Assembly (NCBI GenBank): GCA_035945995.1
Contig: DASYZR010000110.1
Location: 1-59,466 of the forward strand
Direction: 5' to 3'
DNA length: 59,466 nucleotides
Source: a bacterium
Lineage (GTDB): Bacteria; Sysuimicrobiota; Sysuimicrobiia; Sysuimicrobiales; Segetimicrobiaceae
Shown here: positions 18,339-27,531 of the stretch, in pieces
Numbering within the stretch: the first letter of the stretch is position 1
How the letters are laid out: every line of letters starts with the position of its first letter
Translations under genes and position numbers: made by a program
The notes under the pieces: model-generated
The model's input: only the letters and a program-made list of their open reading frames with translations
The model's database searches: none
Told to the model about the DNA's origin: nothing

Positions 18339-19253
18339 TCAGTGTAGCCGCGGATCGAGTGCGTCGCGCAACCCGTCGCCGAGCAGATTGAAACCCATGA
18401 CGCTCAGGAAAATCGCGCCCCCGGGAATCGTCGACACCCACCACGCCTGCCGCAGGTACGTCCGGCCCTCCGCGACCATGGCGCCCCATTCGGGCGCCGG
18501 CGGCTGCACCCCCAGGCCGAGAAAACTGAGGCCCACGCCGGTGAGAATCGCCGTGCCGAGACGGAGGGTGAGCAACACGACGACGGGTGCGAGGACGTTG
18601 GGGAGAATGTGCGCCCGAATAATGTGGACGTCACTCCCGCCCACCGCGCGGCCGACCTCGACGTAGGCTTCTTCCTTGACCGACAAAACGGATCCCCGCA
18701 CGAGACGCGCCACCCCGGGCACACCGGCGATCCCGATCGCGAGCATCACGTTTTGAATTCCCGGTCCCAGCACCGCGACGATGCCGATCGCGAGCAGCAG
18801 CCCCGGAAACGCCAGCCAGACATCCACCACCCGCATGATCAGATTGTCGGCGCGGCCTCCAAAGAATCCGGCGGCGATCCCGAGGGGCAGCCCCAGGAGA
18901 AAGGAAAGCGCGACCGAGATCGCCCCGATCGTGAGCGAGATCCGGCCGCCGTAGAGGAGACGGCTGAGGATATCGCGGCCGAACGAGTCCGTGCCGAGCG
19001 GGAACCTCCACGTCGGCGGTTGGAGGGCGAGGCTGAATTGTGCGCCCGCCGGATCGTGCAGGGCGAGCTTGGGGGCCAGCAGCGCCCCCATGAGGAACGC
19101 CGTGACGACGATTGCCCCGGCAAGCGCGCCGCGGTGGCGGACGAGCCGGCGGACGCCGATCGCATAATGCGAGCGCAGGCCGGCCCCGGGTGCCGCCCCG
19201 GCCCGCGCGGCCCCGGGTTCAGGCGTAGCGGATGCGGGGGTCGAGAAGGCCAT
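18339..19253 (-). CDS. peptide/nickel-type ABC permease, DppC/OppC family
   Basis: The 304-aa protein has an N-terminal cytoplasmic tail, a first membrane helix (GALAGAIVVTAFLMGALLAP), the family segment LGTDSFGRDILSRLLYGGRI, and the inner-membrane loop contacting the ATPase with the EAA-type motif EEAYVEVGRAVGGSDVHIIR. It ends FNLLGDGLRDALDPRLH, the standard DppC terminus. It overlaps the upstream dppB-like gene by 35 bp. The ATPase genes dppD/dppF that normally follow are absent; a ridA relic is there instead. Confidence 0.93.
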   Translation of the reverse strand: MAFSTPASATPEPGAARAGAAPGAGLRSHYAIGVRRLVRHRGALAGAIVVTAFLMGALLAPKLALHDPAGAQFSLALQPPTWRFPLGTDSFGRDILSRLLYGGRISLTIGAISVALSFLLGLPLGIAAGFFGGRADNLIMRVVDVWLAFPGLLLAIGIVAVLGPGIQNVMLAIGIAGVPGVARLVRGSVLSVKEEAYVEVGRAVGGSDVHIIRAHILPNVLAPVVVLLTLRLGTAILTGVGLSFLGLGVQPPAPEWGAMVAEGRTYLRQAWWVSTIPGGAIFLSVMGFNLLGDGLRDALDPRLH

Positions 19254-20139
19254 AAAGGAGATCCACGAAGAGGTTGACGGCGACGAAGGTCACGGCCGCG
19301 ACCAGCACGATGCCCTGGATCATCGGCAGGTCACGATTGAAGATCGCGTCCACGGCGAGCCGGCCGATGCCCGGCCAGCCAAAGACCGTCTCGATGATCA
19401 CGGCGCCGCCGAGCAGTCCCGCGAACTGCAGTCCGACGATTGAAAGCACCGGGATGAGCGCGTTCTTCAGCGCGTGCCGCAGCACGGTCCGGGTTTCGCC
19501 GGCGCCCTTGGCGCGGGCCGTGCGGATGAACTCCTGCCGCAGCACCTCGAGGAGGCTGCTGCGGGTGAGGCGCGCGATGATAGAGGCCGCCTCGGTTCCG
19601 AGCGTCACGGCGGGCAGGAGAAGACTCCCGCCGGTGTCGGCCCCCGCCGCGGGCAGCCAGCGCAGATAGTAAGAAAACACCAGGATCAGCACGAGTCCAA
19701 ACCAGAAGCTCGGCAGCGAGATTCCGGCCAGCGCCAGGACCATCGACGCGTAATCCAGGAGCCGCCGGTGATGAAGCGCGGCGACCACGCCGAGCGCGAG
19801 CCCAAGGGCCATCGCGACGGCCATGCCGGCGGTTGCGAGCCGCAGCGTGTAGGGCAGGCGTAGTGCGATTTCCTCGGCCACCGGACGGCCGGAGTGGATC
19901 GAGCGCCCCAGATTGCCGTGGAGCAGGCGCCACAAGAAGACGCCGTACTGGACCGGCAGCGGCCGGTCCAGCCCCAGCGTGTGCCGGAAGGCGGCGATCT
20001 GTTCGGCGGAGCCGTAGTCCTGAAGCATGACCTGGGCGGGATCGCCCGGGACCAGGTGGATCATCAAGAACACGAGCACCGACACGCCCAGCAGGACGGG
20101 AACGAGCTGCAGGAGCCGCTGCGCGAGGTAGCGTTGCAC
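19219..20139 (-). CDS. peptide/nickel-type ABC permease, DppB/OppB family
   Basis: The 306-aa integral membrane protein opens with MQRYLAQRLLQLVPVLLGVS and MIHLVPGDPAQVMLQDYG, as DppB proteins do. It carries the ATPase-contact loop EFIRTARAKGAGETRTVLRH and ends VDLLYGLLDPRIRYA. It begins 5 bp after the substrate-binding gene stops and overlaps the next permease, so the three genes are one operon read leftwards. Confidence 0.94.
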   Translation of the reverse strand: MQRYLAQRLLQLVPVLLGVSVLVFLMIHLVPGDPAQVMLQDYGSAEQIAAFRHTLGLDRPLPVQYGVFLWRLLHGNLGRSIHSGRPVAEEIALRLPYTLRLATAGMAVAMALGLALGVVAALHHRRLLDYASMVLALAGISLPSFWFGLVLILVFSYYLRWLPAAGADTGGSLLLPAVTLGTEAASIIARLTRSSLLEVLRQEFIRTARAKGAGETRTVLRHALKNALIPVLSIVGLQFAGLLGGAVIIETVFGWPGIGRLAVDAIFNRDLPMIQGIVLVAAVTFVAVNLFVDLLYGLLDPRIRYA

Positions 20140-20144
20140 CGCCG

Positions 20145-21716
20145 CTACTTCTGGAGATATGCGTCGTCGAGCAGCAGCGTGCCGAATTTGTCGACATACA
20201 GGTCGCGGACGCGCGGCTGGACGAACGTCACGTCGATCGGGCTGGCCAGCGGAATCCAGGGCGCCTGCTCGAGCAGGAGCTCCTGGAGGCCGCGGTAGAC
20301 CGCGAGCCGCTTCTGCGGATCGACCGTCACGCGGCCCTGCTCGAGGAACCGGTCCACCTGCGGGTTGGAGAAATGCACCCGGTTCGTGCTGGCCATCCGG
20401 CTGCTGTGAAAGAAGTAATAGAGGATGTCGGCGTCCGGCCAGCCGTAGCTGATCAGGATCGCGTCCTGGTCGCCTTTGGCCGTCCGCGCCAGCAGCGTCG
20501 CCACCTCGATCTGCTCGATGTTCATCTGCACGCCGATCTTCCTGAGCTGGCTCTGCAGCACGATGGCAATCCGCACATTTGTCTCACGCGGGTACGTCCA
20601 CACGGTGAAGGCAAGCGGCCGGCCGTCCTTCTGCAAAATCCCGCCGGGACCGGGCGCCCACCCCGCCTCGCCGAGCAGCCGCCGCGCCCGGTCCGGCTCG
20701 TACTGATAGGCGTGCTTCAAGCCCTTCGCGTAGCCCCAGATCGTCGGAGCCAGCGGACTGTCCATCGGCACGGCCAGCCGTTCCAGGGCGTAGTCGACGA
20801 CCTCGTTCCGATTGATCGCGTAGCCGAGGGCCTGACGGACCCGGACGTCGCTCAAGAGTGGTTTCGTGACGTTCAGGCCGAGATAGAGGCCGCCGTCCTC
20901 GGCCGTTTGAAACACCTGGTACTTGCCACTCTGCCGCAAACGCGCGACCTCCTTTGCCGGCGCGGTGGGCAGAATGTCGAGGTCGCCCCGCTCGAACGCG
21001 ATTCCCCGGGTCGACTCGTCGGGAACGATGTGCAGGATCACGGTATCGGCGTACGGCGCCCCCCGGTTTTGGTAGAATTTTGGCCCCCACGAGTAATCGG
21101 CGTACCGGTCGAGGACGATGCGGTCGCCGGGTATCCACTGCCGAAACTTGAACGGGCCCGTCCCGACGGGATTCTGCCCGTAGTCTTTGCCGTACTTGGC
21201 GATGGCCGCCGGCGACAGCATGGCCAGGAACGGAATTCGCAGGGACGAGAAGATCGGCGCGTAGGGCTGCTTGAACACCAGCCGCGCGGTCAGGGCATCC
21301 GGCGTTTCCACCCGCTCGATCGGCCCGATCCAGCTTGCGCCGGGCGCGGCCGTCGCCGGGTCGATCAGACGATCGATCGTGGCCTTCACCGCTTCGGACG
21401 TAAACGGCGTGCCGTCGTGGAACCGCACGCCTGAATGCAGCCTGAACGTGAGAATCTTCCCGTCGGCGCTGATCGTCCACGAGTCGGCGAGGTTGGGCAC
21501 GAATTCGCCCGTCCGCCGGTCCACGGTGACGAGGGTGCCGTACAGAAGAGCGTGGGCGATGCTGCTGCTCGGCGTCTTGTGCGGGTCGAGGGACGGCGGG
21601 TCGGAATCGATGGCGATATTGAGTACGCCTCCGCGAACGGGGGCGCCGTGGACCGCGGTGCTCAGTGCGCCCACAAGCATGGCCAGGACCAGCAGGCCGG
21701 CGAGCCGCACGCACAA
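20145..21716 (-). CDS. peptide-type ABC transporter substrate-binding protein (SBP family 5)
   Basis: The protein is about 523 aa with a signal peptide (LAGLLVLAMLVGALSTAVHG). The family 5 signature runs from GGVLNIAIDSDPPSLDPHKT through DGKILTFRLHSGVRFHDGTP to the C-terminal lobe motif VRQALGYAINRNEVVDYALE. It delivers peptides or a similar solute to the two permeases encoded downstream. The TTG at 21716 is 3 nt from GAGGAG; an in-frame GTG at 21710 at 9 nt spacing is at least as likely and would start MRLAGLLV. Confidence 0.92.
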   Translation of the reverse strand: MCVRLAGLLVLAMLVGALSTAVHGAPVRGGVLNIAIDSDPPSLDPHKTPSSSIAHALLYGTLVTVDRRTGEFVPNLADSWTISADGKILTFRLHSGVRFHDGTPFTSEAVKATIDRLIDPATAAPGASWIGPIERVETPDALTARLVFKQPYAPIFSSLRIPFLAMLSPAAIAKYGKDYGQNPVGTGPFKFRQWIPGDRIVLDRYADYSWGPKFYQNRGAPYADTVILHIVPDESTRGIAFERGDLDILPTAPAKEVARLRQSGKYQVFQTAEDGGLYLGLNVTKPLLSDVRVRQALGYAINRNEVVDYALERLAVPMDSPLAPTIWGYAKGLKHAYQYEPDRARRLLGEAGWAPGPGGILQKDGRPLAFTVWTYPRETNVRIAIVLQSQLRKIGVQMNIEQIEVATLLARTAKGDQDAILISYGWPDADILYYFFHSSRMASTNRVHFSNPQVDRFLEQGRVTVDPQKRLAVYRGLQELLLEQAPWIPLASPIDVTFVQPRVRDLYVDKFGTLLLDDAYLQK

Positions 21717-21885
21717 TCACTCCTCTCGGGATCAGGTTAAGCGAAGATTGTCGTTTCGTTGAGAGCCGGGCACGCCTCGGTCCGTGAATTGCTGCAAACC
21801 TTCCCGATCTGTTTATTAAGGCCCTTCCCCGCCGGACATATGATCACCTTATAGTGACCCCGGTAGTGTGCCACCGCGGGATCGG

Positions 21886-23577
21886 TCAACGCCCGGTCGC
21901 GGTGCCTTGAGGCGGGTGGTCTGTCCGCGACGCGAGGCGGGCGAACAACTCGCGCACGTCGTCCAGCGAGTTGATCTCCTCAGACGGCTTGTCCGGGCGA
22001 ATCCGGGCGATCCGCGGAAACCGCAGGGCGAAGCCGGAGTCGTGCCGGTTGCTTCGCGTGACCGCGTCGAACGCGACTTCGAGGACGACGGCGGGCTCGA
22101 CGATGCGCATGAAGCCGAGGTCCTGCCGCGTGTGCGCAAGGAACCAGGCGGTCAGCTCCTTGATCTCCGCGTCCGTCAATCCGGAGTACGCCTTCCCGAT
22201 GGTCGCGAGCCTCGTGCCGTCCCGTACCGCGAAGGTGTAGTCTGACAGCACGCCCGCGCGTTTGCCGTGGCCGTACTCGGCGGCAATCACCACCACGTCG
22301 AGTGTGCCGACGCCCGGCTTCCACTTGGTCCAGAGCCGCCCCCGCCGGCCGGGTTGGTACGGGGCATCGGGACGCTTCATGACGATGCCTTCGTTGCCGG
22401 CGGCGCGGGCTTCGGCGAACCGGGTGGCGAGGTCGGCCGGCGTCCGGGCCGCGGCGGCGGCGCTGAGACGCACCGGCGGCGGGAGGCGGAGTGCCTCGAG
22501 GGCTGCGCGCCGCTCCGTGAGCGGCACGCCGAGAAGGTCGCGGCCATCGAGGTGGACGAGATCGAAGGCGACCAGCACGACCGGGATCTCGTGGAGGAGC
22601 GCGCCGGGATTCCGGCGTTGCAGCCGCTGCTGAAGCCGGCCGAACGCGAGGGCCCGGGAGTCCCGCCAGGCGACGATCTCGCCGTCGATGACGAAGGCGC
22701 CGGTCCGCGCGGCGAGGGCCGGTGGCAGTTCCGGGAACGCGGCCGTCACGTTGTCGAGTGTGCGGGATAGGATGAGCACGCCGCCGGCGGTGCGGTGCGC
22801 CTGCACTCGGATCCCGTCGTACTTGTCCTCGACCCACAGGGCCGGCGTCCGCTCGTCGAGGGCCTCGGCCGGAGCCGCCACAGGACTGGCCAGCATGAAC
22901 CGGAAGGGCCGGCCCGGCACCAGCGTCACCTGCTGCAGTGTGCCGGCGCGGGCGCGAAGCGCGACCTCGCCCGGATCCGCGATGAGAAGCGCCGCCTGCC
23001 GGACCGTCCCGGCATCGCGTCCAAACGCCGCCGCAATTGCCGGGAGCAAGAAGCCCTCCCGCAGGCCGATCCGCATGTCGGACGTCATGATCTTGATGAG
23101 ATAGGCGGCTTCCCGCGGCGACGCGTCGCCGAGCAGCCGTGCGAGCGTCGTCGTCTTGGCGCCCCGTGACGCAGCGCCCCGGGCGGCCGCGATCGCGGTG
23201 AATTCCTGTTCCACATGCGCGAGGGTGAGCGGTTCCGGAAAGAGCCCGGCCGCCCGCGGGTACCGCGCGAGCAACGACGCCGCGGTGTCGCCGAGGTCGC
23301 CGTGGGCCCGGTAGGTGCCGCGCACGTCCGCGTCGGGGGCGCGGGTGAGGTCGCGCAGCACCTGGAGGATCGCGGCCCACCCCACACCGAGCCGGCGCCC
23401 GTCGCCCGGCGGAAACGGCCGTCCGGCGAGGAACGCGCACGCGCGCCGGAGATCGTCGTCCGCGAGCGTCCCGAGGTAGCGCGCGAGGCAATTGACCTTG
23501 GCGGTGATGGACCCCGTCCGGCGCACTTCGTCCAGCACCCCGGCGAGATCCGCGAACGGCGCCCCCGCCGTCTTCAC
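21886..23577 (-). CDS. ATP-dependent DNA ligase (archaeal LigB type)
   Basis: The 563-aa protein has the N-terminal ligase domain (about residues 1-200) and a nucleotidyltransferase core with the adenylation motif EDKYDGIRVQAHR (Lys is nucleotidylated), followed by DGEIVAW, the FDLVHLDGRDLLGVPL segment, EGIVMKRPDAPYQPGRRGR and LWTKWKPG. An OB-fold end follows, with KAYSGLTDAEIKELTAWFL. It seals nicks using ATP and is additional to the NAD-dependent LigA expected in the genome; such ligases usually serve repair. The GTG start at 23577 is divergent from the MFS gene. Confidence 0.95.
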   Translation of the reverse strand: MKTAGAPFADLAGVLDEVRRTGSITAKVNCLARYLGTLADDDLRRACAFLAGRPFPPGDGRRLGVGWAAILQVLRDLTRAPDADVRGTYRAHGDLGDTAASLLARYPRAAGLFPEPLTLAHVEQEFTAIAAARGAASRGAKTTTLARLLGDASPREAAYLIKIMTSDMRIGLREGFLLPAIAAAFGRDAGTVRQAALLIADPGEVALRARAGTLQQVTLVPGRPFRFMLASPVAAPAEALDERTPALWVEDKYDGIRVQAHRTAGGVLILSRTLDNVTAAFPELPPALAARTGAFVIDGEIVAWRDSRALAFGRLQQRLQRRNPGALLHEIPVVLVAFDLVHLDGRDLLGVPLTERRAALEALRLPPPVRLSAAAAARTPADLATRFAEARAAGNEGIVMKRPDAPYQPGRRGRLWTKWKPGVGTLDVVVIAAEYGHGKRAGVLSDYTFAVRDGTRLATIGKAYSGLTDAEIKELTAWFLAHTRQDLGFMRIVEPAVVLEVAFDAVTRSNRHDSGFALRFPRIARIRPDKPSEEINSLDDVRELFARLASRTDHPPQGTATGR

Positions 23578-23692
23578 CGTAGCCGCTCAGCACCCATGGT
23601 CAAAGACGTTTGCCGCCCTGCATTGGACCCTTTCGAGCATGGCCGGAGGCATCGTGCGGATCATCTCCTTCCGGCATGCTACACTTTCCGCC

Positions 23693-24892
23693 GTGGAAGA
23701 TATCGTGACGCCGCGCCGGGGCGAAGTCGGCGTCGTCTACCTCACCGGCCTCGCGCAGGGCCTGAGCCTGATCACGTTTCCCGCGGTCAGCACCATCCTG
23801 ACCAATCCGAAACTCTACCATCTCAGCGACAGCGAGTACGGCGCTCTGTTCGTACCGCTCGTCGTGTTGGCCATCGCCGGTTCGAGCCTCGGGCCGGGCA
23901 TTGCGCGGCGGTCGGGTCTGAAATGGGTCTTCGTCGCCGGGATGGGCTTCAATCTCGGAGCCATGGTGGTGCTCGCGTCCAGCCAATGGTTTGTCGCCTC
24001 ACACGGGGCCGCCTACGCGCTGCTGCTCGTGGCGACGGCGGCCCTCGGCGCGGGGTTCGGGACCACCCTGATGGCGCTCAACACGTACGTCGAGGAATTC
24101 TTCCCCACACGCAGCGACGTCGCGATTCCCGCCCTGCACGCGTTTCTCGGCACCGGCTCGGCGCTGGCGCCGGTCTTGATCGCGGTCTCCGCCGGCGCGG
24201 CGTGGTGGGCGCTGCCGGTCGCCGTCGCGTCGGGCTTCATGCTCCTCGGCCTCGCCGCCCTCGGCCAACCCCTGCGCGGCGGCGAGGAGGACCCCGTGCC
24301 GCGGGCGGCGGCGATCGAGATGCCCCGGGAGCGGCCGGTCGGTCTCTGGCCGTATGCCGCCGCGGTCCTCCTCTACGGTGTCTGCGAGACCGCGTTCGGC
24401 AACTGGGCCACGATCTATCTCCACGAGGACCGGCGGCTCTCCCTCGCCTCGGCCGAATTCGCGCTGACCGCGTTCTGGGCGTTCGTCACGGCCGGCCGCG
24501 TCGCCGTCGCGGCGATCGCGATCTGGATCCCCGTGCGCTGGATCTATCGCGCCCTGCCGCTCCTCATCCTCGCGGCGTTTCTGGCGATTCCGGCGGCGAG
24601 TCACCGCGCGGCGGCGGGCATCGCCGCCTTCGGCATCGCCGGAGTGGGGTGCTCGGCATTTTTCCCGCTGAGCATCAGCCTCGCGGAACAGAGGTTTTCG
24701 ACGCGCGCCGCGACCGTCTCCGGCGAGCTGGTCACCGTCTACATGATCGGCTACGGCTTGGCGGCCTTTGGGATCGGTCCCATCAGGGACGTCGGTCACG
24801 TCCCCCTCGGCGTCGTGTATCCGGGCGCGAGTGTGCTGGCCGCCGCCACCGCCGTGCTCGCGTGGCGCGTGACCGCCGCGATGCCGCGTTGA
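23693..24892 (+). CDS. major facilitator superfamily transporter
   Basis: From the GTG at 23693 the product is 399 aa with about 12 membrane segments, starting RRGEVGVVYLTGLAQGLSLI and showing the MFS cytoplasmic loop region GPGIARRSGLKWVFVAGMGF. The substrate cannot be told. TACACT at 23680-23685 ends 7 bp before the GTG, so the mRNA may be leaderless. The alternative ATG at 23639 has no Shine-Dalgarno sequence and adds 18 residues. The gene is divergent from the ligase. Confidence 0.85.
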   Translation: MEDIVTPRRGEVGVVYLTGLAQGLSLITFPAVSTILTNPKLYHLSDSEYGALFVPLVVLAIAGSSLGPGIARRSGLKWVFVAGMGFNLGAMVVLASSQWFVASHGAAYALLLVATAALGAGFGTTLMALNTYVEEFFPTRSDVAIPALHAFLGTGSALAPVLIAVSAGAAWWALPVAVASGFMLLGLAALGQPLRGGEEDPVPRAAAIEMPRERPVGLWPYAAAVLLYGVCETAFGNWATIYLHEDRRLSLASAEFALTAFWAFVTAGRVAVAAIAIWIPVRWIYRALPLLILAAFLAIPAASHRAAAGIAAFGIAGVGCSAFFPLSISLAEQRFSTRAATVSGELVTVYMIGYGLAAFGIGPIRDVGHVPLGVVYPGASVLAAATAVLAWRVTAAMPR

Positions 24893-24943
24893 GGTCACCG
24901 ATCGGCTCCGCGTCCATCATCTGACACCGAGGAGGGAACGCGC

Positions 24944-25864
24944 ATGCGATTTGGCATCGCCATCCCGCAGTTCGTCGCCGACGGGACGTTCAATCCGGCC
25001 GCCTTCCGCGCCTACCTGGCGCGGGCCGAGGCGCTCGGGTTCGACAGCGCCTGGACGCAGGAGCAGGTGCTGGGCTCGTTGCCCCATTTGGGACCGATGG
25101 AGACCATGACCTACGCGGCCGCCTGCAGCGAGCGGCTGCGTCTGGGATGCGCCGTGTTCGTCACGCCCCTGTACAGCCCGGTCCATCTGGCCAAGAGCCT
25201 CGCCACGCTTGACCAGCTCAGCCGAGGCCGGCTCGAGGTGGGTGTCGGCACCGGGGGGCGCGGTCGAATGTTCTCCGCGTTCGCGGTCGATCCGGATCGA
25301 CTGGTCGCGCGGTTCGTCGAGGGGCTTCAGCTGATGAAGGCGCTGTGGACCGAACCCCGGGTCACGTTCACGGGCCGCTTCTGGCGGCTCGACGAGGCGG
25401 CCATGGAGCCCAAGCCGTTTCAGAAGCCGCACCCGCCGATCTGGTTCGGCGGCAGCCATCCGGCGGCGGTGCGGCGTGCCGTCCGGCACGGCGACGGCTT
25501 CTTCGGCGCCGGATCGCAGACCACCGGCCGGTTCGCCGAGCAGGTGCGGATTCTGCGCGACGCGCTCGCGGAGAGTGGACGACCGGCCGCGGGATTCCCG
25601 ATCGCCAAACGCGTCTACCTCGCCGTGGACCATGACGTCGTACGCGCCCGGCGGCGGATCGGCGCTGCGCTGCACGAACTCTACCGGCATTTTGGACTAC
25701 AAAACCTCGAGGCCGTCGCCGTCTTCGGTCCGCCGGAGGCATGCGTGACGGGGCTCCGCGAGGTGGCGGACGCGGGCGCCGGGATGATCCTGCTCAATCC
25801 GCTCTTCGATGAAGCGGAGCAGATGGAGCGCCTGGCGGCCGAGGTCGTCCCGCAGCTGTCGTAG
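24944..25864 (+). CDS. LLM-class (luciferase-like) flavin/F420-dependent oxidoreductase
   Basis: The 306-aa TIM-barrel protein begins MRFGIAIPQFVADGTFNPAA and shows the family landmarks EALGFDSAWTQEQVLGSL, LGCAVFVTPLYSPVHLAKSL (with the cis-peptide region), LSRGRLEVGVGTGGRGRMFS and the KPHPPIWFGGSHPAAVRRAV segment. Most proteins of this branch use coenzyme F420, others FMN; the sequence alone does not decide. GAGGAGGG followed by 5 nt and the ATG gives a strong start. Confidence 0.92.
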   Translation: MRFGIAIPQFVADGTFNPAAFRAYLARAEALGFDSAWTQEQVLGSLPHLGPMETMTYAAACSERLRLGCAVFVTPLYSPVHLAKSLATLDQLSRGRLEVGVGTGGRGRMFSAFAVDPDRLVARFVEGLQLMKALWTEPRVTFTGRFWRLDEAAMEPKPFQKPHPPIWFGGSHPAAVRRAVRHGDGFFGAGSQTTGRFAEQVRILRDALAESGRPAAGFPIAKRVYLAVDHDVVRARRRIGAALHELYRHFGLQNLEAVAVFGPPEACVTGLREVADAGAGMILLNPLFDEAEQMERLAAEVVPQLS

Positions 25865-26074
25865 AGAGTCTCCCCGCACCCGTCGGACGCGGCCGGGCAC
25901 CAACGGTACACCTGCCCGCGGCGCCTGGCGCGTGTTTATCGGCGGTGGACATGCCGTCGACCCACCGTCGATCATGATTAGGTCTACCATCGTTCGAGCC
26001 CGGGTACAAAAGAACCGCCGGCGCTGCGACGTGGGCGGTTCGGTCATGGGCGAATTCTAAGCGGGGGGGAAGGC

Positions 26075-26470
26075 GTGGCGTCGCCGTTTCACGTCAACAA
26101 GGGGCTCCTGCCCGTCGTCATCTACACGGCGACCCATCGGATTGAGGGGTTCTATCACACTTTCGACGACGGCCGGCGCATACTCGATGACTTGAACGGA
26201 CAGGGGAGAGCCTTCATCCCGTTGACCGACGCCCGGATCACGAAGTTGCAGGGCCACGGCGAAGACCTCATCGTGGCCCACTTCGTGGCCATCAGTCTGC
26301 ACAGTATCACGCTCTTCTTCCCGAATCCCAAGGTGGTCGCGCCAAGCAGGAGGACGTCCTCGTCCCGCGGGGGCGCGGAAGGGTCCCGATCGGCGCAACG
26401 GGTTGTGGAATCGACGAGCGCCTCTCCGGTGCGCTTCGAATGGGCGGGCACCGGACGCCGGCTCGGGTGA
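26075..26470 (+). CDS. DUF6812-like small beta-rich protein
   Basis: The 131-aa product starts at a GTG preceded by GGGGGGAAGG. Residues 10-85 look like a compact conserved domain: LLPVVIYTATHRIEGFYHTF, RILDDLNGQGRAFIPLTDAR, then a HFVAISLHSITLFFP ending. This is the pattern of the DUF6812 group (small beta barrel, function unknown), recalled from memory. The last 40 residues are low-complexity Ser/Arg-rich and may be untranslated or disordered. It is followed after 38 bp by a secreted-protein gene. Confidence 0.6.
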   Translation: MASPFHVNKGLLPVVIYTATHRIEGFYHTFDDGRRILDDLNGQGRAFIPLTDARITKLQGHGEDLIVAHFVAISLHSITLFFPNPKVVAPSRRTSSSRGGAEGSRSAQRVVESTSASPVRFEWAGTGRRLG

Positions 26471-26508
26471 GCCTCCGGACCACCTCGTCCGCGCCTTCTC
26501 GCAGACGG

Positions 26509-27495
26509 ATGAATTCTTGGTCCGTGGTGGTGGGGTTGTGCTGCGCGGCGGCGCTCAATGGAGCCCCGCCTGCCGGCGCCGGGCAGGACCTCCCGCGCCT
26601 GTGTCAGGCCGACTCGCTCCTCGTCAGCGACAATCCGGAAACCGTACGGGAGACGCGGGGACTCTTCTTCGCGGAGACCGGCAACGCCACGTGTGTCCGG
26701 CTGTTGTACCATCACGAGAACGGGCATCCGACGTCTCCGATGGCCGTGCAGGTGTGGGCGCGTGACGACGATGATGTCCCGGCGCGGCTCGAGGTGACGC
26801 TGGGGGCCGGCGGTCCCGCGCCGGATCCCATGGTCGCCGGACACCTCGCGGCCGTCAGATTCTGGCACGCGCTCCTCTCGGACACGGCGGCGGCCGTGAG
26901 CATCGCGCCGCACCAATGGAAGCCGCTCATGACAACCGTCCTCCGGCCGCAAGACGTTATCAGCGGGCTCGCGCAAATCAAGATCGCGTCGGGGCGTCTC
27001 ACCGTCGTCGTGCTCGCCTACCTTCCCGGGGCCTCGGAAGCCGACATCACCCCGGCCAGTTTTCTCGCCAGGGTGGGCACCCATCCGTTCGGCGTTTTCA
27101 AACTGCCGTTGATCGAAGAGCACTTCGAGGCGCTGTTGGATCAGCCGCGCGGTCTTCTGCTCGCGGCGGGCGGCTTTCTGACGAGCCCTCAACAGCACCA
27201 CATGCTGAAGGGGAACTACGGGGTCGTCTATCATCTCCGGGTCGACTGCGTCAATCCTTCGACCCGTCCGGTGCTCCTCACCGTGGAGCTCTCGCCGCGG
27301 CACGGGCCCGCCGCCGGCACGCTGGTCGTCAACGGCACCCTCGTCGACATCCCGCCGCTGGCCCGCGACGCCCGCTGGGAAGTCGGCCGCTACCGCGTGC
27401 CGCCCGGGCGGTGGCCGTTGGACATCTGGACGTCACCCGAGGGCGGGTCCGCGTATCCGGTGCGGCTGGATTTCCTGCCCGGCGACGGGTCCTGA
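26509..27495 (+). CDS. secreted protein of unknown function
   Basis: From the ATG at 26509 the product is 328 aa with a signal peptide (MNSWSVVVGLCCAAALNGAP, cleavage near AGAGQ). The mature part is beta-rich, with LLVSDNPETVRETRGLFFAE, TCVRLLYHHENG, a SPQQHHMLKGNYGVVYHLRV segment and a C-terminal RYRVPPGRWPLDIWTSPEGG. The pattern suggests a carbohydrate- or cell-surface-associated copper-style beta-sandwich, but I recognise no family. An in-frame start at 26440 would overlap the upstream gene and lacks a ribosome site. Confidence 0.7.
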   Translation: MNSWSVVVGLCCAAALNGAPPAGAGQDLPRLCQADSLLVSDNPETVRETRGLFFAETGNATCVRLLYHHENGHPTSPMAVQVWARDDDDVPARLEVTLGAGGPAPDPMVAGHLAAVRFWHALLSDTAAAVSIAPHQWKPLMTTVLRPQDVISGLAQIKIASGRLTVVVLAYLPGASEADITPASFLARVGTHPFGVFKLPLIEEHFEALLDQPRGLLLAAGGFLTSPQQHHMLKGNYGVVYHLRVDCVNPSTRPVLLTVELSPRHGPAAGTLVVNGTLVDIPPLARDARWEVGRYRVPPGRWPLDIWTSPEGGSAYPVRLDFLPGDGS

Positions 27496-27531
27496 CGGAC
27501 GGCGGGCCCGGCTGAATCCCGCGCCCGGCCC

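Noticed and set aside
23620-23690. A further copy of the shared promoter element near the MFS gene (CCTTTCGA then CATGGCCGG)
   Set aside because: The upstream GTGGG block is missing and the distance to TACACT is wrong, so it is a chance partial match.
25985-26015. A GTTCGAGCCCGGG string resembling a tRNA T-arm
   Set aside because: No acceptor, D or anticodon stems pair around it.
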